Below the pieces are notes generated by a model. It was given only the letters and a program-made list of their open reading frames with translations. It was not told where the DNA came from and did no database searches. This document shows, in pieces, positions 55,343 to 64,000 of a stretch of DNA of 64,000 bases. The translations under genes and the position numbers were made by a program. Origin of the DNA: Galeruca laticollis (lineage: Eukaryota > Arthropoda > Insecta > Coleoptera > Chrysomelidae); contig OY998175.1 of the NCBI GenBank assembly GCA_963921935.1, positions 205,422,655-205,486,654 of the forward strand. The letters run 5' to 3'. The first letter of the stretch is position 1. Each line of letters begins with the position of its first letter.

Positions 55343-57090
55343 ATGGGAGATTATCAAGCAGTATATTTGGAGCAAGGACAACAAGCGGATGGTGATGCAC
55401 AGGAAGAAGGTTTGACAGATGAGGAAGCTGTGGAGCAAGGAGAGAGGAGACAGGAAGCGCCAACAAGAACAGATAGAGATGATCAGATGGTGAACATGAT
55501 GCAACAATTAATTGCTAACATGAACAGTATGAAGGATGAATTAAAAGGAGATATTAAAAATTTGAATGGAAATATAAATAGAATAGAGGGGAGCTTAAAC
55601 GGGAACATGGATAAAATGAATGGAAACATGAATAAATTGGAAAAGAAGATAGAAGAGGTAAAAAATGAGAGCATCCAAGAATTCCGGAAACTTAGGGAAG
55701 AAAATGAAGAATGTAGACAGCAGATAAATAAGGTGAAAGAAGATATGGTGGATCAAAACAAACATCTACGGATTGAAATTCAAGAAAACGGTATGAAAAT
55801 TAGAGAGCAGATAGAAAATCAAATGGTAGAACAAATTCATGAATTAGGAAGAGGAATAAATGAAGAATTACCAGGAACAATTCAAGCAGAAGTAAGGAAA
55901 CAAACTGAAGATATTACTAAAGAAGTAGAACACATTAAATTCAGGGAGCAAACAATTGAAGAAATTATGCAGAATTATCAGCAAAACGCGGAACATAAAT
56001 TTAAGGACTTAGATACAAAGGTTCAAAAACAAACAGGAATATGTGATGAGAGGAACGAGCATATTGGACAAATTTTTCACAAAGAACTGGAAGAAATGAA
56101 CAGGAAATTGCAGGAAAGCATGGAGGAAATGGTATTTAATATTAGGAGGAATAGAGGTGGAGTTATTTATACGGGAAACATAGATATCGGAGTAAAGTTT
56201 GATGGGAATATTAACACCATTCATCCGAAGGTGTTTATTAAAATAATTAAAAGCAAACTCAAACGAATGGGAGAATGGAGAAGAAGATTATTATTAGAGG
56301 GATGTTATCTGGACATGCCCTATTATGGTTCTGTAATAGGGAGGAAAAAATAAACAATCCAGAAGAATTTGAGAATCAATTTATAAACTATTTTTGGGGT
56401 GAAATTGATCAAGCTAATTTTAGGGAAAGATTGTACTTCGGAAAATTTTATTACAATCGGAATAAAAATTTAAATGCATATGCTATGCAACTCTATAATA
56501 TGGCACAATATTTGGAACCTGTTATGAAGGAGGAGGAATAAGTTTCATATGTTGGGAGACATTTCAATTCCGAAGTTGCAGAAACAATAGCCCTTCATAA
56601 TATAAAAACAATGGACAATTTTTCTAGATATTTGCAGAGAGTGGAAAGAAGTATCCAAAATGGAAATGGTTTTCTTAGATATCAACAAGGAAATGGAAAT
56701 ATAAGAAACGATACCCGAAGGCAAAATGGAAATGGTAATTTTAGGAGAGATTATTATGAAGGTAATGGAAATAGAAATTATGTAAATAGGAACTTTGATG
56801 ATAGACGATATCAAGGAAATGGGGAGCAAAATAAAAATCGAGAGAGGAATAATGGAAACAGATATTCAGAGAACTATAGAAACCAAAATAATTTCGAGAG
56901 AAGAAATCATTATGGGAATAATAACAATAATAGAGGAAGAAACTGGCAAAACGGAAGAGAAAATCAAAATAATCCAGACCAAAACAGAAACAGGGATGAT
57001 GACAATAGGAGACAAGTGAACATGGTCAGACAGGAGGTACAGGTAGAAGAATGTATTCCTGGACAGGACAATATAACGAATTTTGCTTAA
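55343..57090 (+). pseudogene. gag gene, broken by one frameshift and one stop
   Basis: Frame 1 (55343 to about 56265) has an acidic start, then about 200 residues of coiled coil with many M/N-rich heptads (MNGNMDKMNG-like) and E/K/Q runs, then VKFDGNINTIHPKVFIK, the start of a capsid-like domain. A frameshift near 56270 leads to GMLSGHALLWF, FENQFINYFWGEIDQANFRE and LYFGKFYYN, all typical of insect LTR-element gag. A TAA at 56539-56541 interrupts before YVGRHF. The C-terminus (56611-57090) is an N/R/G-rich basic tail without a clear zinc knuckle, likely nucleic-acid binding. It forms virus-like particles in related elements. ATG at 55343 is chosen as the first in frame; an upstream ATG at 55261 is in another frame. 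Confidence 0.75.
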
Positions 57091-57823
57091 ATCGTCCTCA
57101 CGTGCATAATATCATCTATTCATCGCGATATGAACATCCTCGAGAATTTATTATAGATTATGAAAATATTAGTAAAAAGGTAGAAAAACCTAATTTAATA
57201 TTTATCCAGGTACACAATTAGAAAGGGGAGTGTTCAATGTAGAACATGTATATAGATATTATGAATAGATGATGTTATGTTACGAATAATACTTGAAAAA
57301 GGAAATAATAGTCATAACTATAGTTTTAAATTTAATATTAGGTAGTGTATAAAGATAAAGTAGATATTAGACAGAGTTTTGTTTTCCATTTGGCAGCTGG
57401 TGATCCAATTAAATCCATCACGTTTGTTTCTTCAGAACCTAAAAAATACACAAATTAATGAATAAATATGATATAATATAAAGAAAAATTTATTAGGTAA
57501 AACTTATAATTAAAACAGTTTTAAAATTTGAATATGGCAAATCAATATATATAGCAAATAAAGAAAAACATATTATGAGAAATACTGGCTTTACATAGAA
57601 AGAAACTATTAAAAATATAGGATAGAGGGGATAAAAAATGAGAATAACTCAAGTATCAAATAGAAGTTCACATTTTTTAAATCAAGGAAATAAGATGTAA
57701 GTAATAAAGGATAGGAAAGGATAATAACGAATGATATTGATAAAAATATAGGAGGTAATGTTTGATGTCAAGTAGAATTTGGTAGATAACTTGAAAATAC
57801 ATGAAGGAATAAGGAATTGATAT

Positions 57824-57870
<47 letters not shown>

Positions 57871-58285
57871 TTTAAGAAATAAATAATTATATTGAACAAT
57901 GATGAATATTGAAAAGAAATATGATATGAGGAGTATATAGAAGAATAAAAACTAATTAAATTAAAAAAAAAGTTGATATATAAGTGGAAGTTAGTCTGAA
58001 AATGATAGTAGAGAAGTTTTATATGAAGTAATATCAAGAATATAAATTGACATTGATACTAATCAAGTGTATTTTAAGGAAAGAACTATGAGACAGTTAT
58101 TGAAAGAAATAGGTATTGTAGTAGGAAATATGTGAATAAATATTTGAGAAACAAAGTTAAAGAAAATTAAGATTATGCCATAAAGTTGTTGAAAAAATTT
58201 TTTTTATAAAATAAAATCAATCATTTATAGTAAGAAAATTAAAATTTAAATAAATATCCAAGGTATGGATATCATTTAAATTTAA
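57091..58285. other. Interior without pol
   Basis: Expected position of protease, RT and integrase, but no such motif in any frame. AGAAAGGGGAGTGTTCAATG near 57218 is a second possible polypurine/LTR edge, which would make the LTRs longer than annotated. Confidence 0.5.
57824..57867. repeat. (TA)n microsatellite
   Basis: About 44 bp of TA units in the interior region. Confidence 0.95.
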
Positions 58286-58298
58286 ATTTGAGGGGAAT
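58286..58298 (+). promoter_or_regulatory. Polypurine tract candidate
   Basis: TTTGAGGGGAAT lies directly before the second LTR, as expected for the plus-strand primer. Confidence 0.5.
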
Positions 58299-59773
58299 TG
58301 AACCAGATATCATACATATTAAGAGAATTACTTCTATAGGAATATGTTGCTAATATGAAAACATATGAAAATAATATAATTTAGGAGAACATAATGAAAA
58401 GGAAACACTTTTCTTAATTAAAAGCATATCAAGTAAAGATATATTAAATAATTAGTCAATAACAATTTAATAAATAAAGATATTACCTCAATAATAGTAC
58501 AAAATTTAGAAATTGCCTAACAAATGTAATGGAGTAAATAAAGTTGCCTAACACGATGAATATCTTCTATAACGTAATCAGCTGTTCATCTAAAAAGAAA
58601 CAATTATTAGAATAGTCAAGTCATAATAATTATAAATATAAGCAGTTACATTATAAAATAAATACAAATATTTAGTAGAATATGGAGTATAGTTTCTCAT
58701 AGATAAACTATTAAAAACATAAATAGAATTGATATAGTGTCAGTAAAATGAACATAGAATCAATAAATAATAATTTATTAAAGGTGTTAGTATAGATAAT
58801 TTAATACAAAGATTAGATAGAGATTACATAAAAGGATTTATGATTTAAGTAATATAATTGTAACAGTAATAGACTGGTAATAACAATATTAGATATTGAA
58901 ATATTTAAAAAGTATCTATCTATATATATAACCAATTGTTAATTTATTTGTATGATAAAAACTCAAAAGACTCTCTACAAGTGAATTAATAATGTGAAAT
59001 AGTATATGTATGAAATTTTTTACTAAGTAAACTGAATTAAATAATTCGAAATAGTAAATATATGAACATTTCTACTAAGTAAACTAAGTTAAATAATTCA
59101 ATTGCATAGGACAATGATTGGTTAGAAATAAAATGACAGATCAAATTTTCAATCAACAAGTAAAGAAACAAACTTTTGTAAGTAGTGACCTGGAAAAAAC
59201 AATATACTTGTTTATTGAAAAAAGTGGAGAATCGAAAGGAAGCGTTAGTAGGTTGAAAGCTGGCGTCGATATGCGTGGAGCTTGTGTTGCAGTGTTTCCG
59301 AAAATTCATGAAATTCCCAAAATAACTTGACAAAACTTATCAGTTACTACTATAAACAATTCTGATAGTACTCACAGATAATCACATCCAGTTTTACTGC
59401 GAAAATCAGCAAAATTTCTCCAAAATTGGTGTTGGGACTTCAGAGGAATATTTCTGGGTCCAGAAGCATCATTCCAATTCCAGAGCAACAGGACAGTGTT
59501 CATTTAAAATATTATTGGCCAATAATAAGAGAAAAAACTCAAATAAGTGCATAATTTCGTAAAATTGATAAACATTCACGGCAATGATCGATCTGAAATA
59601 GAAAGAAAACGGACTTTATTTAGTTAGTTATAAAATACATCTTTAACATTAACAAAAAGGCCTCATTCAAATAAATAAAAAATAAGTACTTACGCAATTT
59701 TATCATCATAAAAATGATGCTTAAATTTATATTCATGTAATATATCCATCTGTATATAAATCTTATAATATTT

Positions 59774-59829
<56 letters not shown>

Positions 59830-60366
59830 CTTTTAATTCTATTTCTTCCACAGCATATTTGTAATAATTCTATGTATATTCTCCACAAACATTTTTTTAT
59901 GTGTTAAATAATTCAAGTATTTATTATTTAACAATATTATGTGTATCTAATGATCACAGATGCTTCATCTCGCATTGTTGTAAAAACTATGTTCATTTCA
60001 CGCTTTAAGTCCGCATGACTGGATTTTAAGCATGCGCACAGGAGAGGATATGAAAATCGATAATTTCGTTTGAGATAACCATAGGCGTCGCAATTGTCGC
60101 AATTTATAATTATTGCATTAAAAATTTTTATTTTAAAATTAAATGTGTTCAAAAAGTAAGGTGTTTCTTTTTATTTAAATAAAGGTAATATATCTTTAAA
60201 TGCCAGGACTCAAAGAGCAGACAGAGTTTCATGCTCCCGAATAAAATAATAATACATTACAAAACATATAAAATTATAAATACTGAGCTAGCCACATCAA
60301 AACAAAATTTCAACATATAAAATTATAATTATCTAAACTTCATAAAAATAAATATAAGTAAGTACA
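58299..60366 (+). repeat. 3' LTR, interrupted
   Basis: Counterpart of 53202-55165. It has an inserted TA tract (59777-59824) and an extra local duplication near 59025-59070. A 70-codon ORF (59118-59330) is open here but frameshifted in the other LTR. Confidence 0.8.
59777..59824. repeat. (TA)n microsatellite in 3' LTR
   Basis: Absent from the 5' LTR, where only a short TATATATA lies at the matching place. Confidence 0.95.
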
Positions 60367-61290
60367 AATGACAACTCAAAAATGAAAGTAAGGCTATATG
60401 AAGACACCGAGGAAATCACAAATAAAAGAGGCGTTAGACAAGGAGACATTGTGTCACCCAAATTGTTTACACTGATGCTAGAAGACGTCTTCAAGAGCCT
60501 ACACTGGGAAGACAGAGGAATTAATATATCGGAAGAAAAACTAAGTAACCTAAGATTTGCTGACGACATTGCCATTTTTGCACAAAACAGTGAAGAATAA
60601 CAACACATGCTTATAGAACTAAAACAAGAAGCAAGAAAAGTAGGCCTAGGTATGAACATTTCTAAAACCAAATTCATGACAAACCAACGGACAAACATAG
60701 AGAGTATAAATGTGCTAGGACAACAGGTAAAGAAGGTGAACTCTTATGTCCACCTAGGTCAACAGTTAACATTGGGTAAAGCCAATCAAGAACTTGAAAT
60801 TAACCACAGAATACATCTAGGATGGGCGGCCTACAGGAAGATGCGACACGTCTTCAACTCCAACCTACCCCTCAAACTAAAAACCAAGGTTTACATGGAA
60901 TGCATTCTCCCAGTAACAACCTACGGATGTGAAACATGGGTCCTAACAAAGAAAATCTTAAATAAATTAAAGATACACCAAAGATCAATAGAACGAAAAA
61001 TGATAGGAATAACGCTTAAAGACCATAAAACCAATGAGTGGATAAGAAATAGAACCAAGGTAGAGGACATAGTGAGGCGAATAGGCAGTCTTAAATGGAA
61101 CTGGGCCGGACATGGAAAAATAACAAGATGGAGACCTTGGGGGGAGAAAAGAAGCACCGGCAGACCACAGCAAAGGTGGTATGATGACATCAAAAGAACA
61201 GCCGGACTTAACTAGAACCAAGTGGCACAGAACAGGAAAAACTGGAAAAATATGAGACAGGCCTATATCCAAAGGATAGAAAACGGCTAG
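60367..61290 (+). pseudogene. RTE-clade RT remnant
   Basis: Starts inside the RT: RGVRQGDIVSPKLFTLMLED (about 60430), LRFADDIAIFAQNSEE with the catalytic DD pair (about 60555), and a TAA at 60598-60600 in the same frame. Then GLGMNISKTKFM, YVHLGQQLT, LPVTTYGCETWVLTK (about 60920) and WAGHGKITRWRP with RPQQRWYDDIK, the typical RTE tail. A TAG at 61213-61215 cuts the last residues, and the natural stop is about 61288. The endonuclease and RT start are missing. The 60607-61215 part is open. Confidence 0.85.
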
Positions 61291-61305
61291 AAGAAGAAGA
61301 AGAAG
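60368..61305 (+). mobile_element. 5'-truncated RTE LINE with GAA tail
   Basis: Inserted in the 3' LTR. AAGTACAA at 60360-60367 and 61306-61313 is the probable 8 bp target duplication. It ends in GAA units (61291-61305), as RTE-type elements often do. Confidence 0.75.
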
Positions 61306-61324
61306 AAGTACAATTAAAAATTAG

Positions 61325-61328
<4 letters not shown>

Positions 61329-61389
<61 letters not shown>
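61329..61389. repeat. (TA)n microsatellite
   Basis: About 61 bp of TA units near the right flank of the RTE insertion. Confidence 0.95.
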
Positions 61390-61393
<4 letters not shown>

Positions 61394-61489
61394 CTAGTTT
61401 AAAATTATCAATTTTAATTATTATCATATGTTATTACATATGTTATTTATAGATTAAATAGATTTATTTATTTATTTATTTAAATTATA

Positions 61490-61960
61490 TTGTTTGTTTA
61501 TTTATTTAGCTAGCTCAGTTAATTTTTAATTCGGGAGCATGAGACTCACTCTACTCTTTGGGTTCAAGCTTAGATTGAGTTATATTCTTTAATTAAATAA
61601 AATAAAACACATTGATTGTGAATAATACAATTTTTTCAAAAAAATTTATTTCAAAATAGATAATTGATACGCCTATGGCATTATAAAACCACAGTCATTA
61701 TTTATACAATCAAATATTCTATGGGCATGCTTAACGGAATCATACGAACGAAAACCGAACGTTTGTGTAGACGCCTGCCAATTTGTATGGATAATATATA
61801 CAACACAATCGTATTCTCTATAGAAAGAATAGTGATGGGAAATATCATAAAAGGATTTATGTGTAGGGATTATATATACACACTATTATATCATCAGAAG
61901 AATTAACTAGACACTACACATACCTTTGGAAGTATCATATCTATACATGGAAATGCAAAT
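61490..61960 (-). repeat. Inverted, diverged LTR relative
   Basis: Reads on the minus strand as a distant relative of the LTR 3' half at 54780-55100: AATTCGGGAGCATGAGACTC, GATACGCCTATGG and GGGCATGCTTAA match the complements of TGCTCCCGAAT, CATAGGCGTC and AAGCATGCGC. It is a separate, older element copy in opposite orientation. Confidence 0.6.
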
Positions 61961-63736
61961 TTATCATATAATTATTAATCACGTTATTACCACCATTATT
62001 TCTTGACAAAATTAAGAATGTTCATGAAAATTTCTTACTAATATCAAATTTAAATCTAATGAATAATTACATGAATGTCTTTTTCTTTTAGTTTGATCGA
62101 TCAGATATACGCAAAAAATACTTTACAAGTGGAAATAAGCACTGAATTTATAATTAGTTTTATAACGAGAAAACCTACTAACCCTCTCAGTGCTCGTTAT
62201 AGGTATGCGGGTTGTCTCACGTAGTACAACCCGTGCTCGCCAGTCGACTAGCTTCGAGTCGAAGAAGGGGTGGATTCTTCAAAAAATTATTATTAAGTTT
62301 ACAAAAGGGCGCCAGAGAAGTTTTGGCAAGCACCCAAGACTTCCTAAGTTAGCCCACAACTCCTCAGTGGGTTAACAACACTCACTACTCACTCCAAGGT
62401 TAAACTGATAGGTAAATTATCATAAGTAAATAAAAGTCAGCAAGTATCCCCTGATTGAAGATTTAATTAGTCTTGTGGACCAAAGGTCTCTTTTCAAAAT
62501 ATTTATTACAATGTCACTACCAAAAATGTTACAAATAACGTCTGAGCTCAGCTGAAGGCTGTAATGTCAGAACGTAGGTGGGCTGAAGGCCGAAAACTAC
62601 ATAAATCCAAAAATTTCTCACTAATTCATCAGTTACAACTCAAGTAAATAACTGTCAAGCAGATTCTATAAACTCTGAGCAGAGCTGAAGGCTTCAAACT
62701 CAGGGTGCAGAAGAGCTGAGGGCCCCAAACTACACCGATGTCTCAATTCTAAAATTCTAGAGAATCGACCAAATTGTTCATGTACAATATCCCAAAATAC
62801 AACGATAATATATATTTCAAAATCAACAATGTATAGTTACAAGGGTTCACACTTCCGCAATTTATTCCAGTATCAATATAAATATAAATGATTGCATAAG
62901 CCAAAAATTTAAACAACGAGTTTAGCGTTGCTAGAGAAAATACAACTCAAAATTATGTACGGTGCAAGTTATATACATAAAATCATCAGAAATAGGCAAA
63001 AATAAACCACTAAATAACGCAATACCAGGTACGCACCGTAGTGTTCTAGCGTATCTTAAACTATGAGCAAAGATTTAAAATGTTTAAATACAAAATACAA
63101 GTGTAAGCGAGATTATAGTAATTTCCGCAAGAAAAAAAAAGAAATAAAACTTTATATAAAAAAAACGGTAATATGTGAAGCATAAATGTGAGTTTACTAA
63201 TGAATTTGAAGAAATAAGAAAAGGAAAACTGTTCACTTATCCTTTTCCGGCACCAGAACAGGAACTGAAGTTTCTCCAGAATATCCCAGCTCTCCTGGAA
63301 CTGGTCTCACTGACCCATTAAATTCCAATCAGTGATTTTTTTTAATGTCCATATACAAAAACCCCCCTTTATCATGAATCCTTCTAACTAATGCCGTCTA
63401 CGGAAATTTACCTCAAAACGCAATTCCACTAAATTTTTATGGAACCCACAGTCATCGTCCGTTTTTGGGCCAGAAACCTATCGGGTCGTAGCTGCCAATT
63501 GTTGGTTCCAGCCGTATTTCTCTTCCCCTATGTCGGAATTGTCGGATTTTCCAATAAAGCACTTATGGCTCCCAGAGCACATGCGAAAATTTTAAGTTGA
63601 AGCGGTGTGTTTACACCTTGACGGCAAATGGAGGACTGAAATTTTTAACTACGTACCGAGAGCGCTGTGACTTCTCCCAGTCGACAGGTTAGCCAATATT
63701 AAATTTACGACAGCTCGGCAAATTTTTCGCGTTACA
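61961..63736 (-). repeat. Region holding the 3' LTR of a Gypsy element
   Basis: The LTR begins (minus strand) TGTAACGCG at 63736, right after a purine tract. Its far end is not located. In 62535-62730, four GCTGAAGGC-type words (one GCTGAGGGC) recur at irregular spacing. No gene recognised. Confidence 0.45.
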
Positions 63737-63737
63737 G

Positions 63738-63750
63738 ATTCCCCCCCTTT
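63738..63750 (-). promoter_or_regulatory. Polypurine tract
   Basis: AAAGGGGGGGAAT on the minus strand, directly before TGTAACGCG, the presumed LTR start. Confidence 0.65.
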
Positions 63751-63757
63751 CGTAAAA

Positions 63758-63785
63758 GAAAATTAACCCGAAAGGGTTAATTTTC
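63758..63785. repeat. Perfect 12 bp stem, 4-base loop hairpin
   Basis: GAAAATTAACCC and GGGTTAATTTTC enclose GAAA (TTTC on the minus strand). It covers the pol stop codon (63777-63779) and lies just before the polypurine tract. Confidence 0.9.
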
Positions 63786-63999
63786 ATCGTCAGGCGGTTG
63801 CGTAGAGTATGGTTTCAAGTCCTTGCAGTGCCATACTCCTGCCGTAGCTCCATCCTTATCATGCAACTCATACGTCCACGGAGATACCCTCTTAGCTATC
63901 GAGTAGGGCCCTATATACTTAGGCGCTAGCTTACGCGTGTAATACCTCGCAGCATCCGAAAGGACAAAATTCCTCTTCTGATTGGCATCCTATAACCGT
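63777..63999 (-). CDS. Ty3/Gypsy pol C-terminus (integrase end), partial
   Basis: Minus-strand frame open to near the window edge. It reads NFVLSDAARYYTRKLAPKY, IGPYSIAKRVSPWTYELHD and GVWHCKDLKPYSTQPPDDEN before TAA. LSDAA...KLAP...GPY and the WH.KDLKP end match the C-terminal domain of insect Gypsy integrases, which binds DNA or chromatin. No stop is seen in the visible part, and the purine tract and LTR follow in correct order, so this element could be fairly young. Only about 70 codons are in the window. Confidence 0.75.
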
Positions 64000-64000
64000 T

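Larger units (their letters stand above)
53202..60366 (+). mobile_element. LTR retroelement with ~2 kb LTRs, gag only
   Basis: Two long direct repeats (53202-55186, 58299-60366) flank a 3.1 kb interior with primer site, gag and polypurine tract in the right order, but no protease, RT or integrase. It is therefore a deletion derivative or a non-autonomous element needing polymerase in trans. The second LTR is interrupted at its 3' end by an RTE LINE. LTRs differ by many substitutions and an inserted TA tract, so the copy is old. Confidence 0.75.

Noticed and set aside
55251..55507. Minus-strand ORFs opposite the gag start
   Set aside because: Antisense shadows of the gag coiled-coil region.

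Overview
The window is eukaryotic and reads as AT-rich, repeat-dense insect DNA. The grounds are insect-type transposon families (LOA/R1-like and RTE LINEs, Penelope-like elements, Ty3/Gypsy and BEL/Pao LTR elements, a DUF4817-type fragment, a decayed multicopy insect gene), a LINE tail made of CCTAA units (the complement of the insect telomere repeat TTAGG), and (TA)n tracts throughout. I see no complete host gene, no rRNA, no functional tRNA and no CRISPR array. The order of insect cannot be fixed by reading alone; a beetle or hemipteran is plausible.

Layout. 1-0.8 kb: C-terminal RNase H end of a LINE. 0.8-4.6 kb: two pieces of one Penelope-like element (PLE) family, the second with long inverted arms. 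5.1-7.2 kb: a decayed multicopy insect gene, possibly transposase-like, on the minus strand. 7.6-8.8 kb: LINE remnant. 10.2-12.2 kb: Gypsy LTR, gag and protease remnants. 12.7-13.0 kb: PLE 3' end. 13.2-15.4 kb: a 2.2 kb foldback element around a DUF4817-like fragment. 15.4-21.1 kb: a head-to-head PLE pair, a 5'-truncated minus copy joined to a plus copy whose 819-codon ORF is intact. 22.1-23.0 kb: a ~170 bp tandem repeat with a tRNA-derived SINE inside it. 23.4-26.2 kb: a 5'-truncated LINE flanked by an 11 bp target duplication. 24.0-39.7 kb: a ~7.8 kb tandem duplication holding most of that LINE, two small palindromic elements and a decayed PLE. 40.4-40.7 kb: a PLE-derived palindrome. 40.9-46.2 kb: a 5.3 kb foldback-type palindrome whose arms carry two minisatellites. 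46.3-49.2 kb: BEL/Pao integrase remnant, a minisatellite, a Jockey/CR1-like LINE. 51.2-53.1 kb: another PLE. 53.2-60.4 kb: an LTR element with ~2 kb LTRs and gag but no visible pol. 60.4-61.3 kb: an RTE LINE. 61.5-64 kb: an inverted LTR relative and the 3' end of a Gypsy element on the minus strand.

How the parts relate. The window is a nested graveyard of retroelements. The PLEs supply reverse transcriptase plus GIY-YIG endonuclease, and most of their 3' regions keep a hammerhead-ribozyme-like motif with a self-complementary stem III. The RTE LINE and the SINE share a GAA-type 3' tail, which suggests a mobilisation partnership. Palindromes of several sizes and origins are unusually frequent, and many PLE edges coincide with (TA)n tracts. 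All calls come from reading the sequence; no database search or folding program was run.
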